The position numbers and the translations under genes are program-made. The notes below the pieces were generated by a model. It searched no databases, was not told the origin of the DNA, and was given only the letters and a program-made list of their open reading frames with translations. From contig URAP01000024.1 in NCBI GenBank assembly GCA_900545935.1, forward strand, positions 1-28,007: a stretch of 28,007 nucleotides of DNA, given 5' to 3'. The stretch comes from an uncultured Eubacteriales bacterium. Lineage in GTDB: Bacteria; Bacillota; Clostridia; Oscillospirales; CAG-272. This document shows, one piece after another, positions 21,920 through 28,007 of this stretch; positions within the stretch are counted from its first letter, which is position 1, and every line of letters starts with the position of its first letter.

Positions 21920-22687
21920 TTATTCGGCAGCATCGGGCTTTGTTGTTATGCCGAGCTCCTGCGCGAGATTTCCTATCATGGGCATGCCGGGATCGGTAAA
22001 GCCGGCGGTCGGAGCAGCCCACCGAATAGAGTTTGCAATAATTTTTACTATGTCCTTATTGTAGTAGCTCTCGCAGGTCTCGTGACCGGGCTGAAAATAA
22101 AATACTTTTCCGAGTCCGCGCTGAAAGGTCACGCCTGCGCGCAGAAAATGGCCGGTCTCAAACCAACCGCCGAAAATCACCTCATCGGGATGACCGATAC
22201 AGAATGGCTCGGAATATATCTCCTCGCTCGGCAGATGGATATACAGCGGGATATCCTTTGCTATCGGATGTGATGGCAGCAGCATCCAGAGCACCTCGTT
22301 CACCTCGGTGCCCCAGCTCATCGAGCCGGTCGAGCCGACAAGGCGATCAAAAGGCTTTGCGCCGTGCGATGAATGCAGCGCAATAAATCCCATTCCGTCA
22401 CGGCGAACGCGGTTCATTATTTTCTCGCACAAATCATCCGGTACCATGTCATGACGAAAATGACTCCACCATACGAGCACATCGGTATTTTCGAGCAGAT
22501 TGTCGGGCAGTCCGAGCTCGGGCTGACTAAGCTCTGAGACGGTTATGTCAAAATCGTCGCTCTCCTGCATCAGCATATCCGCAAGCGCCTTGTGCTGTCC
22601 CTCCGGATAGAGGCGAGACACGACCTCGTGCAGCTTTTCCGCTCCGTATTCATGCCATATCGTAACTCTGATCTTTTTCATATTCAT
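21920..22687 (-). CDS. ThuA domain protein (paralogue 2)
   Basis: A 255-residue cytoplasmic protein of the ThuA family (trehalose-utilisation-associated, glutamine-amidotransferase-like fold, reaction unknown). Landmarks: IRVTIWHEYGAEK (start), NTDVLVWWSHFRHD (~68), MGFIALHSSHGAKPFDRLVGS (~98), EEIYSEPFCIG (~148) and FQRGLGKVFYFQPGHE (~187). It is clearly homologous along its whole length to the gene immediately upstream, so the pair arose by tandem duplication. Two start codons (22687 and 22681) are possible and the ribosome site is weak; the second would match the paralogue's start better. It ends in a bidirectional terminator. A role in sugar metabolism is inferred from the neighbouring sugar-ABC ATPase. 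Confidence 0.85.
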   Translation of the reverse strand: MNMKKIRVTIWHEYGAEKLHEVVSRLYPEGQHKALADMLMQESDDFDITVSELSQPELGLPDNLLENTDVLVWWSHFRHDMVPDDLCEKIMNRVRRDGMGFIALHSSHGAKPFDRLVGSTGSMSWGTEVNEVLWMLLPSHPIAKDIPLYIHLPSEEIYSEPFCIGHPDEVIFGGWFETGHFLRAGVTFQRGLGKVFYFQPGHETCESYYNKDIVKIIANSIRWAAPTAGFTDPGMPMIGNLAQELGITTKPDAAE

Positions 22688-22734
22688 TCTGATTTTCTCA
22701 TGCTCTGTTTTTTAAGCAAGTCTATACAAGCACT

Positions 22735-22776
22735 GCCCTGCCGTTCGGTAAATCGCTGAATGGCAGGGCAGGCATT
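22735..22776 (+). terminator. Hairpin with plus-strand T-tract between the two ThuA genes
   Basis: GCCCTGCCGTTC (22735-22746) pairs with GAATGGCAGGGC (22758-22769), followed by AGGCATTTTTT. The T-tract is on the plus strand, opposite to both flanking genes, so it would stop antisense transcription; on the minus strand only the hairpin remains. Confidence 0.6.
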
Positions 22777-22842
22777 TTTTAATTATCTTGATCGGGTAAA
22801 GCAAGCACACGGCTCACCGCATCCCGACACATGGTAAGCAGA

Positions 22843-23598
22843 TTACTTAGCCTCGGACTTCGGGAATATGCCGAGATCCTGAGCAAGGTTGCCTATCATA
22901 GGCATGCCAGGATCGACAAAGCCTGCGGTAGGAGCAGCCCAACGGATAGCGTTGGCAAGAATCTGAATAACATATTTGTTGTGGAAGGAGTGGCAGTACT
23001 CGTGACCGGGCTGGAAGTAGAAGATCTTGCCGAGACCGCGCTGGAAGGTAACACCGGAGCGCATTACGTTACCGGTCTCGTACCAGCCGGCAAATACTAC
23101 GTCATCGGGATTACCGATACAGAAAGGCTCGGAGTAAAGCTCCTCACTCTCGAGGTGGAAGTTTGCGGGGATGCCCTTTGCAATCGGGTGCGAGGGCAGC
23201 AGAGTCCACATGATCTCATTTACGTTCTCGCCCCAAGAAAGAGAACCGGTAGAACCTACAAGCTGATCAAAGGGCTTAGAAGCGTGTGAGGAGTGCATTG
23301 CAATAAAGCCCATGCCCTCTCGACGAACGCGGTCAAGGATACGAGCTACGAGCGCATCGTCAACCTCATGGTGAGACATATGACCCCACCACATAAGGAC
23401 GTCGGTATTGTTGAGAACCTCGTCCGGCAGTCCCTGGTCGGGATCATCGAGAGCCGCAAGAGTGATCTCAAAATCCTCGTTGACCTCAAGGTATTTCTTC
23501 AAAACATTGTGAAGGCCGCCGGGATAAATTTTGTTGCATTCCTCGTCCATCTTTTCATGCCTGAATTCATTCCAGATGGTTACTCTAATCTTGTTCAT
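22843..23598 (-). CDS. ThuA domain protein (paralogue 1)
   Basis: A 251-residue ThuA-family protein: IRVTIWNEFRHEKMDEE, NTDVLMWWGHMSHHEVDD (~66), GMGFIAMHSSHASKPFDQL (~96), EELYSEPFCIGNPDDV, FQRGLGKIFYFQPGHEYC (~187) and RWAAPTAGFVDPGMPMIGN. An AAAGGAG site precedes the start at 23598. It lies 137 nt downstream of the sugar-ABC ATPase on the same strand and 155 nt upstream of its paralogue. Its codon use is more biased than that of paralogue 2, as if more highly expressed. The conserved histidines (in WWGHMSHHE and HSSHASK) may bind metal or substrate (inference); no biochemical activity is established for the family. Confidence 0.87.
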   Translation of the reverse strand: MNKIRVTIWNEFRHEKMDEECNKIYPGGLHNVLKKYLEVNEDFEITLAALDDPDQGLPDEVLNNTDVLMWWGHMSHHEVDDALVARILDRVRREGMGFIAMHSSHASKPFDQLVGSTGSLSWGENVNEIMWTLLPSHPIAKGIPANFHLESEELYSEPFCIGNPDDVVFAGWYETGNVMRSGVTFQRGLGKIFYFQPGHEYCHSFHNKYVIQILANAIRWAAPTAGFVDPGMPMIGNLAQDLGIFPKSEAK

Positions 23599-23627
23599 AG
23601 TAAAATTGCTCCTTTAAGGAATAATGA

Positions 23628-23682
23628 AATAAAAGACCGCACCGTGCACGAAAGACTCTGCTCCTATGCGCGGCGCGGTCTT
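23628..23682 (-). terminator. Terminator between the ABC ATPase and ThuA genes
   Basis: AAGACCGC (23633-23640) pairs with GCGGTCTT (23675-23682), extended inside by CCG/CGG after one mismatch. On the minus strand TTTTATTTC follows. It would end or attenuate the ATPase transcript before the ThuA genes. Confidence 0.65.
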
Positions 23683-23735
23683 CGATTACAATAATTAAAC
23701 TGCAGAATAATTAAGCTACTTGTGTATGCCGCCTA

Positions 23736-24848
23736 TCAGTGGCAGATGCACCTTTCTGTATTCTTATCGAAGATGTGTGCTCTCGATATATCAACGGCAA
23801 CCTTAACGGTGTCGCCTGCTCTCGCAGTGGAACGGGGGGATACACGAGCGATGAGGTTCTGCTCATCAACTACGATATAGAGGTATATCTCCGCACCCAT
23901 AAGCTCGGTCACCTCGACATAGGCGTCAAACGAGGTATCGGCATGATCTGCGACCTGCTCCGGATCCTCATAGATGCACTCGGGACGGATACCCATAATA
24001 ACTTCCTGATCTGCATAGTCCGGAAGAGAGGTGCCTTCGATCTTCTCCTTAGGCAGCTTGAGCGATACGTTTCCGAACTCTACATAGAAATCGTCGCCCT
24101 TCTTGCGCAGAGTGGAGTTGATAAAGTTCATCTGAGGTGTTCCGATAAAGCCCGCGACGAAGATGTTTACCGGCAGATCGTACAGATTCTGAGGAGTGTC
24201 GACCTGCTGAATGATACCGTCCTTCATAACGACGATACGGGTAGCCATGGTCATAGCCTCGACCTGGTCATGCGTTACGTATACGAAGGTGGTGCCTATC
24301 TTCTTATGAATCTTGGTGATCTCGGTTCTCATTGCCGCACGGAGCTTAGCATCGAGGTTCGAGAGAGGCTCGTCGAGAAGGAATACCTTAGGCTCGCGGA
24401 CGATAGCACGTCCGAGCGCGACACGCTGCTTCTGACCGCCGGAAAGAGCCTTAGGACGGCGATCGAGCAGGTGAGTGATATCGAGGATGCGTGCAGCCTC
24501 CTCAACGCGGCGCTTGATCTCCTCCTTAGGAGTCTTGCGGAGCTTAAGACCGAATGCCATGTTGTCAAATACGGTCATGTGCGGGTACAGAGCGTAGTTC
24601 TGGAACACCATCGCTATATCTCTGTCCTTAGGTGCGATATCGTTTACAAGGCGGTCGCCGATAAACAGCTCGCCCTCGGTGATCTCCTCAAGTCCGGCGA
24701 TCATACGCAGTGTCGTCGACTTACCGCATCCGGAAGGACCGACGAGAATAAGGAACTCCTTATCCTTGATCTCGAGCGAGAAGTCGGAGACAGCGGTAAC
24801 GCCGCCCGGGTACTTTTTGTAGATGTGCTTGAGCGAAAGACTTGCCAT
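23736..24848 (-). CDS. Sugar ABC transporter ATP-binding protein (MsmX/UgpC type)
   Basis: A 370-residue ATPase of CUT1-type carbohydrate importers. Walker A GPSGCGKST (36-44), Q-loop MVFQNYALYPHMTV, signature LSGGQKQRVALGRAI, Walker B VFLLDEPLSNLDA and switch histidine THDQVEAM are all intact, followed by a TOBE/regulatory domain (~240-370) ending HIFDKNTERCICH. AGGAGG lies ~10 nt before the start at 24848. No permease or binding-protein genes accompany it, so, as with MsmX in Bacillus, it is probably a shared ATPase energising several sugar importers in trans. Codon bias suggests high expression. Confidence 0.93.
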   Translation of the reverse strand: MASLSLKHIYKKYPGGVTAVSDFSLEIKDKEFLILVGPSGCGKSTTLRMIAGLEEITEGELFIGDRLVNDIAPKDRDIAMVFQNYALYPHMTVFDNMAFGLKLRKTPKEEIKRRVEEAARILDITHLLDRRPKALSGGQKQRVALGRAIVREPKVFLLDEPLSNLDAKLRAAMRTEITKIHKKIGTTFVYVTHDQVEAMTMATRIVVMKDGIIQQVDTPQNLYDLPVNIFVAGFIGTPQMNFINSTLRKKGDDFYVEFGNVSLKLPKEKIEGTSLPDYADQEVIMGIRPECIYEDPEQVADHADTSFDAYVEVTELMGAEIYLYIVVDEQNLIARVSPRSTARAGDTVKVAVDISRAHIFDKNTERCICH

Positions 24849-25213
24849 TTTTGCGTTTCCTCCTATGAAAACCGTGTTTTTTGATTATCCGCGTATGCGG
24901 TATGCCGTGCAGATCGACGAGCGATCAAGGCAAAATTATATGATATACTCGGGCAGATGCCCGACAATAGTTGACGATAGATATTGTACCAAAAAAAATC
25001 GCTTTTGAAAAGGGGCAAATCAACGAAATTGAGCCGCGCAGCTTGTGAGTGTTGCACAAAAATATATAATAAATTATTAAGGCGAGGTCTTTCGACAGCG
25101 TTTTCAATTTTAATATATTAAAGTTTCGCGCTTTATGCGCCGCTTATTCCGCCGAAATTACCTGCTTCGGCTGATGCTTATTTGCCCGATCGGCGCTGCG
25201 CCGCCGGGATATA
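24849..25213. other. Intergenic region between tex and the ABC ATPase
   Basis: No gene was recognised. It holds a 6-bp hairpin TCGGGC-AGAT-GCCCGA (24947-24962) and, on the minus strand, a weak promoter candidate TTTTCA (25006-25011), 17 bp, TACAAT (24983-24988) that would serve the ABC ATPase with a ~130-nt leader. Confidence 0.4.
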
Positions 25214-27364
25214 TCAAAATTTCATCGTCAGACCTATCCTGCCCTTTGCACGGTCGAGCGATATTATCTTTACCTTTACGATATCGCCTATCGCAAGCAC
25301 CTCACTCGGATGCGCCACACGCTTCTTCGATATCTGACTGATATGGACAAGCCCGTCCTGATGAACACCGATATCGACGAATGCGCCGAAATCGACTACA
25401 TTTCTGACCGTTCCGGTCAGCTCCATGCCCTCGCTCAGATCGTCGAGAGTCAGTACGTCTGTGCGGAGTATCGGCGCGGGCAGATCGTCCCGCGCGTCGC
25501 GTCCCGGCTTCGACAGCTCGGCGACGATATCGCGCAGCGTAGGTATTCCGACTCCCAGCTCGGCTGCGAGCTTCGCTTCGTCTGCCTCGCGCACCGCCTT
25601 GTCGAGACCTATGACCTTTCCGCGGCGCACATCCTCCTCACGCAGCGAGAAACGGTCGAGCAGTGCACGCGCGGCGGCATACGACTCCGGGTGAACTCCG
25701 GTCTCATCGAGTATCTCGCTTCCTCCTGACACGCGGAGGAAGCCCGCACACTGCTCAAAAGCGCGTGCGCCGATGCGCGGCACCTTCTTTATCTGAGCGC
25801 GGGAGGTAAATGCACCGTTCTCCTCACGATATTTTACTATATTCTTCGCCGATGCCGCATTGATACCGGCGACATGCGAGAGCAGCGAATACGATGCGGT
25901 ATTAACATCAACGCCGACATGGTTCACACAGTACTCGACAACGCCCGACAATGCCTCTCCGAGCCTGGACTGCTTCATATCATGCTGATACTGTCCCACT
26001 CCTATCGAGCGCGGGTCTATCTTGACAAGCTCTGCGAGCGGATCCTGAAGTCTGCGTGCGATGGAGACCGCGCTGCGCTGAGTAACGTCGAAATCGGGAA
26101 ATTCCTCCGCGCCGAGCTCGGAAGCCGAGTAGACAGAGGCTCCTGCCTCGCTGACGATGACATAGCCGCATCCGCCGCCTATCTCGCGCAGCGTGTCCGC
26201 GATGAATGCCTCGCTCTCGCGCGATGCGGTCCCGTTGCCGATGGCGATAGCGCCTACACCGTAGCGGCGAATAAGCGATACGACCCTTCTGCGCGACTCC
26301 TCTATTCTCTCCTGCGGCTTTGTAGGATAGATAACGGCGGTGTCGAGAACCTTTCCGGTCGGGTCGACGACCGCAAGCTTACATCCGGTACGGTATCCGG
26401 GGTCATAGCCCATTACCGTAAAGCCGCGCACCGGCGGCTGAAGCAGCAGATTGCGGAGATTATCCGAAAATGTTACGATAGCACCCTCTCCCGCACGGTC
26501 GGTAAGATCGGAGCGCAGCTCACGCTCGATGGACGGGGCAATCAGTCGGTCGTAGCTGTCGGAGAGTGCGGAGAGCACCTCGGAATATGCGGGGCTCTCG
26601 CGGCTGCCGAGACACTCGGAGGCAAGATAATTCAGCGGCAGCGCCTCGTCGACCTTGATGCTTACTCTGATATAGCCCTCCTTTTCGGCGCGGTTTATTG
26701 CAAGAACGCGGTGATTCGGCACGGCAGACAGCTTTTCCGAATGCTCGTAATACATCTCGTAGGGCGAGTCGCCCTCCTTTGCCTGCTTTGTCTCGAGTAT
26801 GCCGCTGCGATATGTTATATCGCGCACCCTTTTGCGGTATGCGGCATTATCCGAAATATCCTCGGCAATTATATCGCGTGCGCCCGCAAGCGCCTCCTCG
26901 GCTGTCGAGACGCCCTTTTCTTCATCAATAAAATCGGATGCAATATCCGCAAGCGGTCGGTCATAGCTGCGCTTCTGAGCAAAAAGCAGCTCGGCGAGCG
27001 GTTCAAGTCCGCGCTCCCTTGCGACCGATGCGCGTGTACGGCGGTGTCCCTTATACGGGCGATATATATCCTCAAGCTCTGTAAGTGTAGAAGCCGCCTC
27101 AAGCGCCGCCGTGATCTCCGGCGTGAGCTTTCCCTGCCCGTCTATCAGCGCGCTGATCTCACCCTTTCTCTGCTCAAAGCCGCGCAGATAGATAAGGCGA
27201 TCATACAGCCGTCGCAGGACGGTATCATCGAGCGAACCGGTGACCTCTTTACGGTAACGGGCGATAAACGGGATGGTATTGCCGTCGTCGATGAGCGCGA
27301 CGGTTTTCTCTATCTGCGCCTGACTGATGCCGAGCTCGTCGGATAGCGTTGAAATTATATTCAT
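25214..27364 (-). CDS. tex: Tex-family RNA-binding transcription accessory protein
   Basis: A 716-residue protein, the normal Tex length, with helical N-terminal domains (ISQAQIEKTVALID, IPFIARYRKEVTGSLDD), a YqgF/RNase H-like domain (GYDPGYRTGCKLAVVD ... GNGTASRESE), helix-hairpin-helix motifs (VDVNTASYSLLSHVAGI, IKKVPRIGARAFEQCAGFLR) and a C-terminal S1 domain (VRNVVDFGAFVDIGVHQDGLVH). Tex binds nucleic acids and influences transcription and ribosome-related processes; its exact role is unsettled. ATG 27364 is chosen because the family starts here and a consensus promoter lies 57 nt upstream, although no good ribosome site is visible. Monocistronic by context. Confidence 0.94.
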   Translation of the reverse strand: MNIISTLSDELGISQAQIEKTVALIDDGNTIPFIARYRKEVTGSLDDTVLRRLYDRLIYLRGFEQRKGEISALIDGQGKLTPEITAALEAASTLTELEDIYRPYKGHRRTRASVARERGLEPLAELLFAQKRSYDRPLADIASDFIDEEKGVSTAEEALAGARDIIAEDISDNAAYRKRVRDITYRSGILETKQAKEGDSPYEMYYEHSEKLSAVPNHRVLAINRAEKEGYIRVSIKVDEALPLNYLASECLGSRESPAYSEVLSALSDSYDRLIAPSIERELRSDLTDRAGEGAIVTFSDNLRNLLLQPPVRGFTVMGYDPGYRTGCKLAVVDPTGKVLDTAVIYPTKPQERIEESRRRVVSLIRRYGVGAIAIGNGTASRESEAFIADTLREIGGGCGYVIVSEAGASVYSASELGAEEFPDFDVTQRSAVSIARRLQDPLAELVKIDPRSIGVGQYQHDMKQSRLGEALSGVVEYCVNHVGVDVNTASYSLLSHVAGINAASAKNIVKYREENGAFTSRAQIKKVPRIGARAFEQCAGFLRVSGGSEILDETGVHPESYAAARALLDRFSLREEDVRRGKVIGLDKAVREADEAKLAAELGVGIPTLRDIVAELSKPGRDARDDLPAPILRTDVLTLDDLSEGMELTGTVRNVVDFGAFVDIGVHQDGLVHISQISKKRVAHPSEVLAIGDIVKVKIISLDRAKGRIGLTMKF

Positions 27365-27427
27365 ATTATGATGTTTAATGCACGGCGGCGCCGTGACTTC
27401 CTTTGCTTTTGTTGTTTCGGTGGATAG

Positions 27428-27456
27428 ATTATAGCATATTATCGGAACAAAGTCAA
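27428..27456 (-). promoter_or_regulatory. tex promoter
   Basis: On the reverse strand TTGACT (27451-27456), a 17-bp spacer and TATAAT (27428-27433) predict a start near 27421 and a 57-nt leader. A GAGGTTTT/AAAACCTC hairpin (27471-27489) lies just upstream of the -35 element. Confidence 0.85.
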
Positions 27457-27660
27457 AACTCGGGGGCGGTGAGGTTTTCGCAAAACCTCTGAAAAGCCTT
27501 TTCGAGGTGTTGGAGAGAGCTTTAGTATATACCGCGCTGACGCGAGCAGTTTTTTCACATATAGATGTTGTTTTTTCATCGAGAAGGTAAAATCGCACCT
27601 TCGACGATCAAAGATTAGCTCAAAATCAAATTGATAATGCAAGGCGCAGATTCCGCACGT

Positions 27661-27720
27661 GAAAGCCTCCCCCGTGTAGGGGGAGGTGGCACGGCTTGCC
27701 GTGACGGAGGGGCTGTTGGG
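27661..27720. repeat. Two-hairpin intergenic repeat element
   Basis: Stem CCTCCCCC/GGGGGAGG (27666-27673 / 27679-27686) is followed directly by CACGG-CTTG-CCGTG (27690-27703) and a GGAGGGGCTGTTGGG tail. I recognise this arrangement as a common intergenic repeat of gut Clostridia; only one copy is in the window. Confidence 0.6.
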
Positions 27721-27750
27721 AACTAAGAAATCCGCTATCAAACTTGGCTC

Positions 27751-27819
27751 GTGACGAGTTTTCTGTCACACCGGAATTTGCAATAATTATCAAAATTGAT
27801 GTGACAGAAAAATTGTCAC
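27751..27819. promoter_or_regulatory. Pair of GTGAC-N9-GTCAC dyads
   Basis: Two 19-bp operator-like sites, 27751-27769 and 27801-27819, each GTGAC-N9-GTCAC, with centres 50 bp apart. The two sites are also inverted repeats of each other over 21 bp with two mismatches. No gene starts nearby inside the window. Confidence 0.55.
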
Positions 27820-27938
27820 GAAAATAAGATTTAACAACAAATTATCAGTAAGCAAGGTTAGTTTTTAGATGGATTGGTTTATTAATCGCTCTCGCGGTCA
27901 AGGAGTTGTGGAAAAATGATTTAGTTGTTCATTTTTTT

Positions 27939-27967
27939 CGCTTTCTTTTTACCTGAAAAAGAAAGCG
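27939..27967. repeat. Perfect 12-bp inverted repeat
   Basis: CGCTTTCTTTTT (27939-27950) and its exact complement (27956-27967) flank ACCTG. No T-tract follows on either strand, so a terminator role is not supported. Confidence 0.6.
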
Positions 27968-28007
27968 TAGGAAAGAAAAGCAGGCATAAGGGGGATTGCG
28001 CCGCGAT

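Larger units (their letters stand above)
27457..28007. other. Gene-free right end with several palindromic elements
   Basis: No convincing gene was found in the last ~550 bases. Structures present: hairpin 27471-27489, two-hairpin repeat element 27661-27720, paired GTGAC dyads 27751-27819 and a perfect 12-bp hairpin 27939-27967. Confidence 0.6.

Noticed and set aside
23739..24884. 381-codon plus-strand ORF opposite the ABC ATPase
   Set aside because: Antisense to an ATPase with all ABC motifs; no own start signals.
25874..27346. 490-codon plus-strand ORF opposite tex
   Set aside because: Shadow of the tex reading frame, with no recognisable protein family.
27939..27967. Considered as a transcription terminator
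   Set aside because: The stem is itself A/T-run based and no T-tract follows it on either strand.

Overview
The window looks like DNA from an uncultured anaerobic gut-type member of the Clostridia (Firmicutes). Evidence: clostridial 2[4Fe-4S] ferredoxin, CtsR with its heptad operators, strong AGGAGG-type ribosome sites and TTGACA/TATAAT promoters, split transketolase, an LPxTG-like surface protein, an MsmX/UgpC-type ATPase and a NrdG2-type radical SAM activase. I cannot place the genus. No tRNA, rRNA or CRISPR array was seen.

Left end (1-~770): start of ctsR (minus strand, running off the window) with two CtsR boxes flanking its promoter, a small ferredoxin gene with its terminator, and the first ~60 codons of a tRNA1(Val)-type methyltransferase. 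At ~765-790 that methyltransferase runs in frame into the middle of an unrelated repeat-rich, sortase-anchored surface protein that lacks its own signal peptide. This is most simply an assembly chimera, so positions 1-770 may belong to a different organism from the rest.

4.1-6.8 kb: a decayed serine recombinase C-terminus, a perfect 15-bp inverted repeat, a possible frameshifted lipoprotein remnant, and an ECF-like sigma factor with a ~380-residue C-terminal extension and a candidate self-recognised promoter. 7.0-10.8 kb (minus strand): a GufA-like ZIP metal transporter, then an Fe-S cluster module (Rrf2/IscR-like regulator, cysteine desulfurase, IscU/NifU scaffold). The regulator and desulfurase promoters carry the same palindromic operator, which suggests an autoregulated circuit. 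11.1-13.3 kb (minus strand): a GH36-like alpha-galactosidase.

13.6-17.1 kb (plus strand): a flippase-like membrane protein, phosphatidylserine synthase and phosphatidylserine decarboxylase, i.e. a phosphatidylethanolamine module. 17.2-21.8 kb (plus strand): the two transketolase halves from a strong promoter, a NrdG2-type activase preceded by an AT-rich repeat array, and a small alarmone synthetase overlapping a YjdF/DUF2238-like membrane protein gene. 21.9-24.9 kb (minus strand): a sugar-ABC ATPase followed by two tandem ThuA paralogues. 25.2-27.4 kb (minus strand): Tex, with its own promoter. The last ~600 bases have no convincing gene but hold several palindromic elements, including a pair of GTGAC-N9-GTCAC dyads 50 bp apart.
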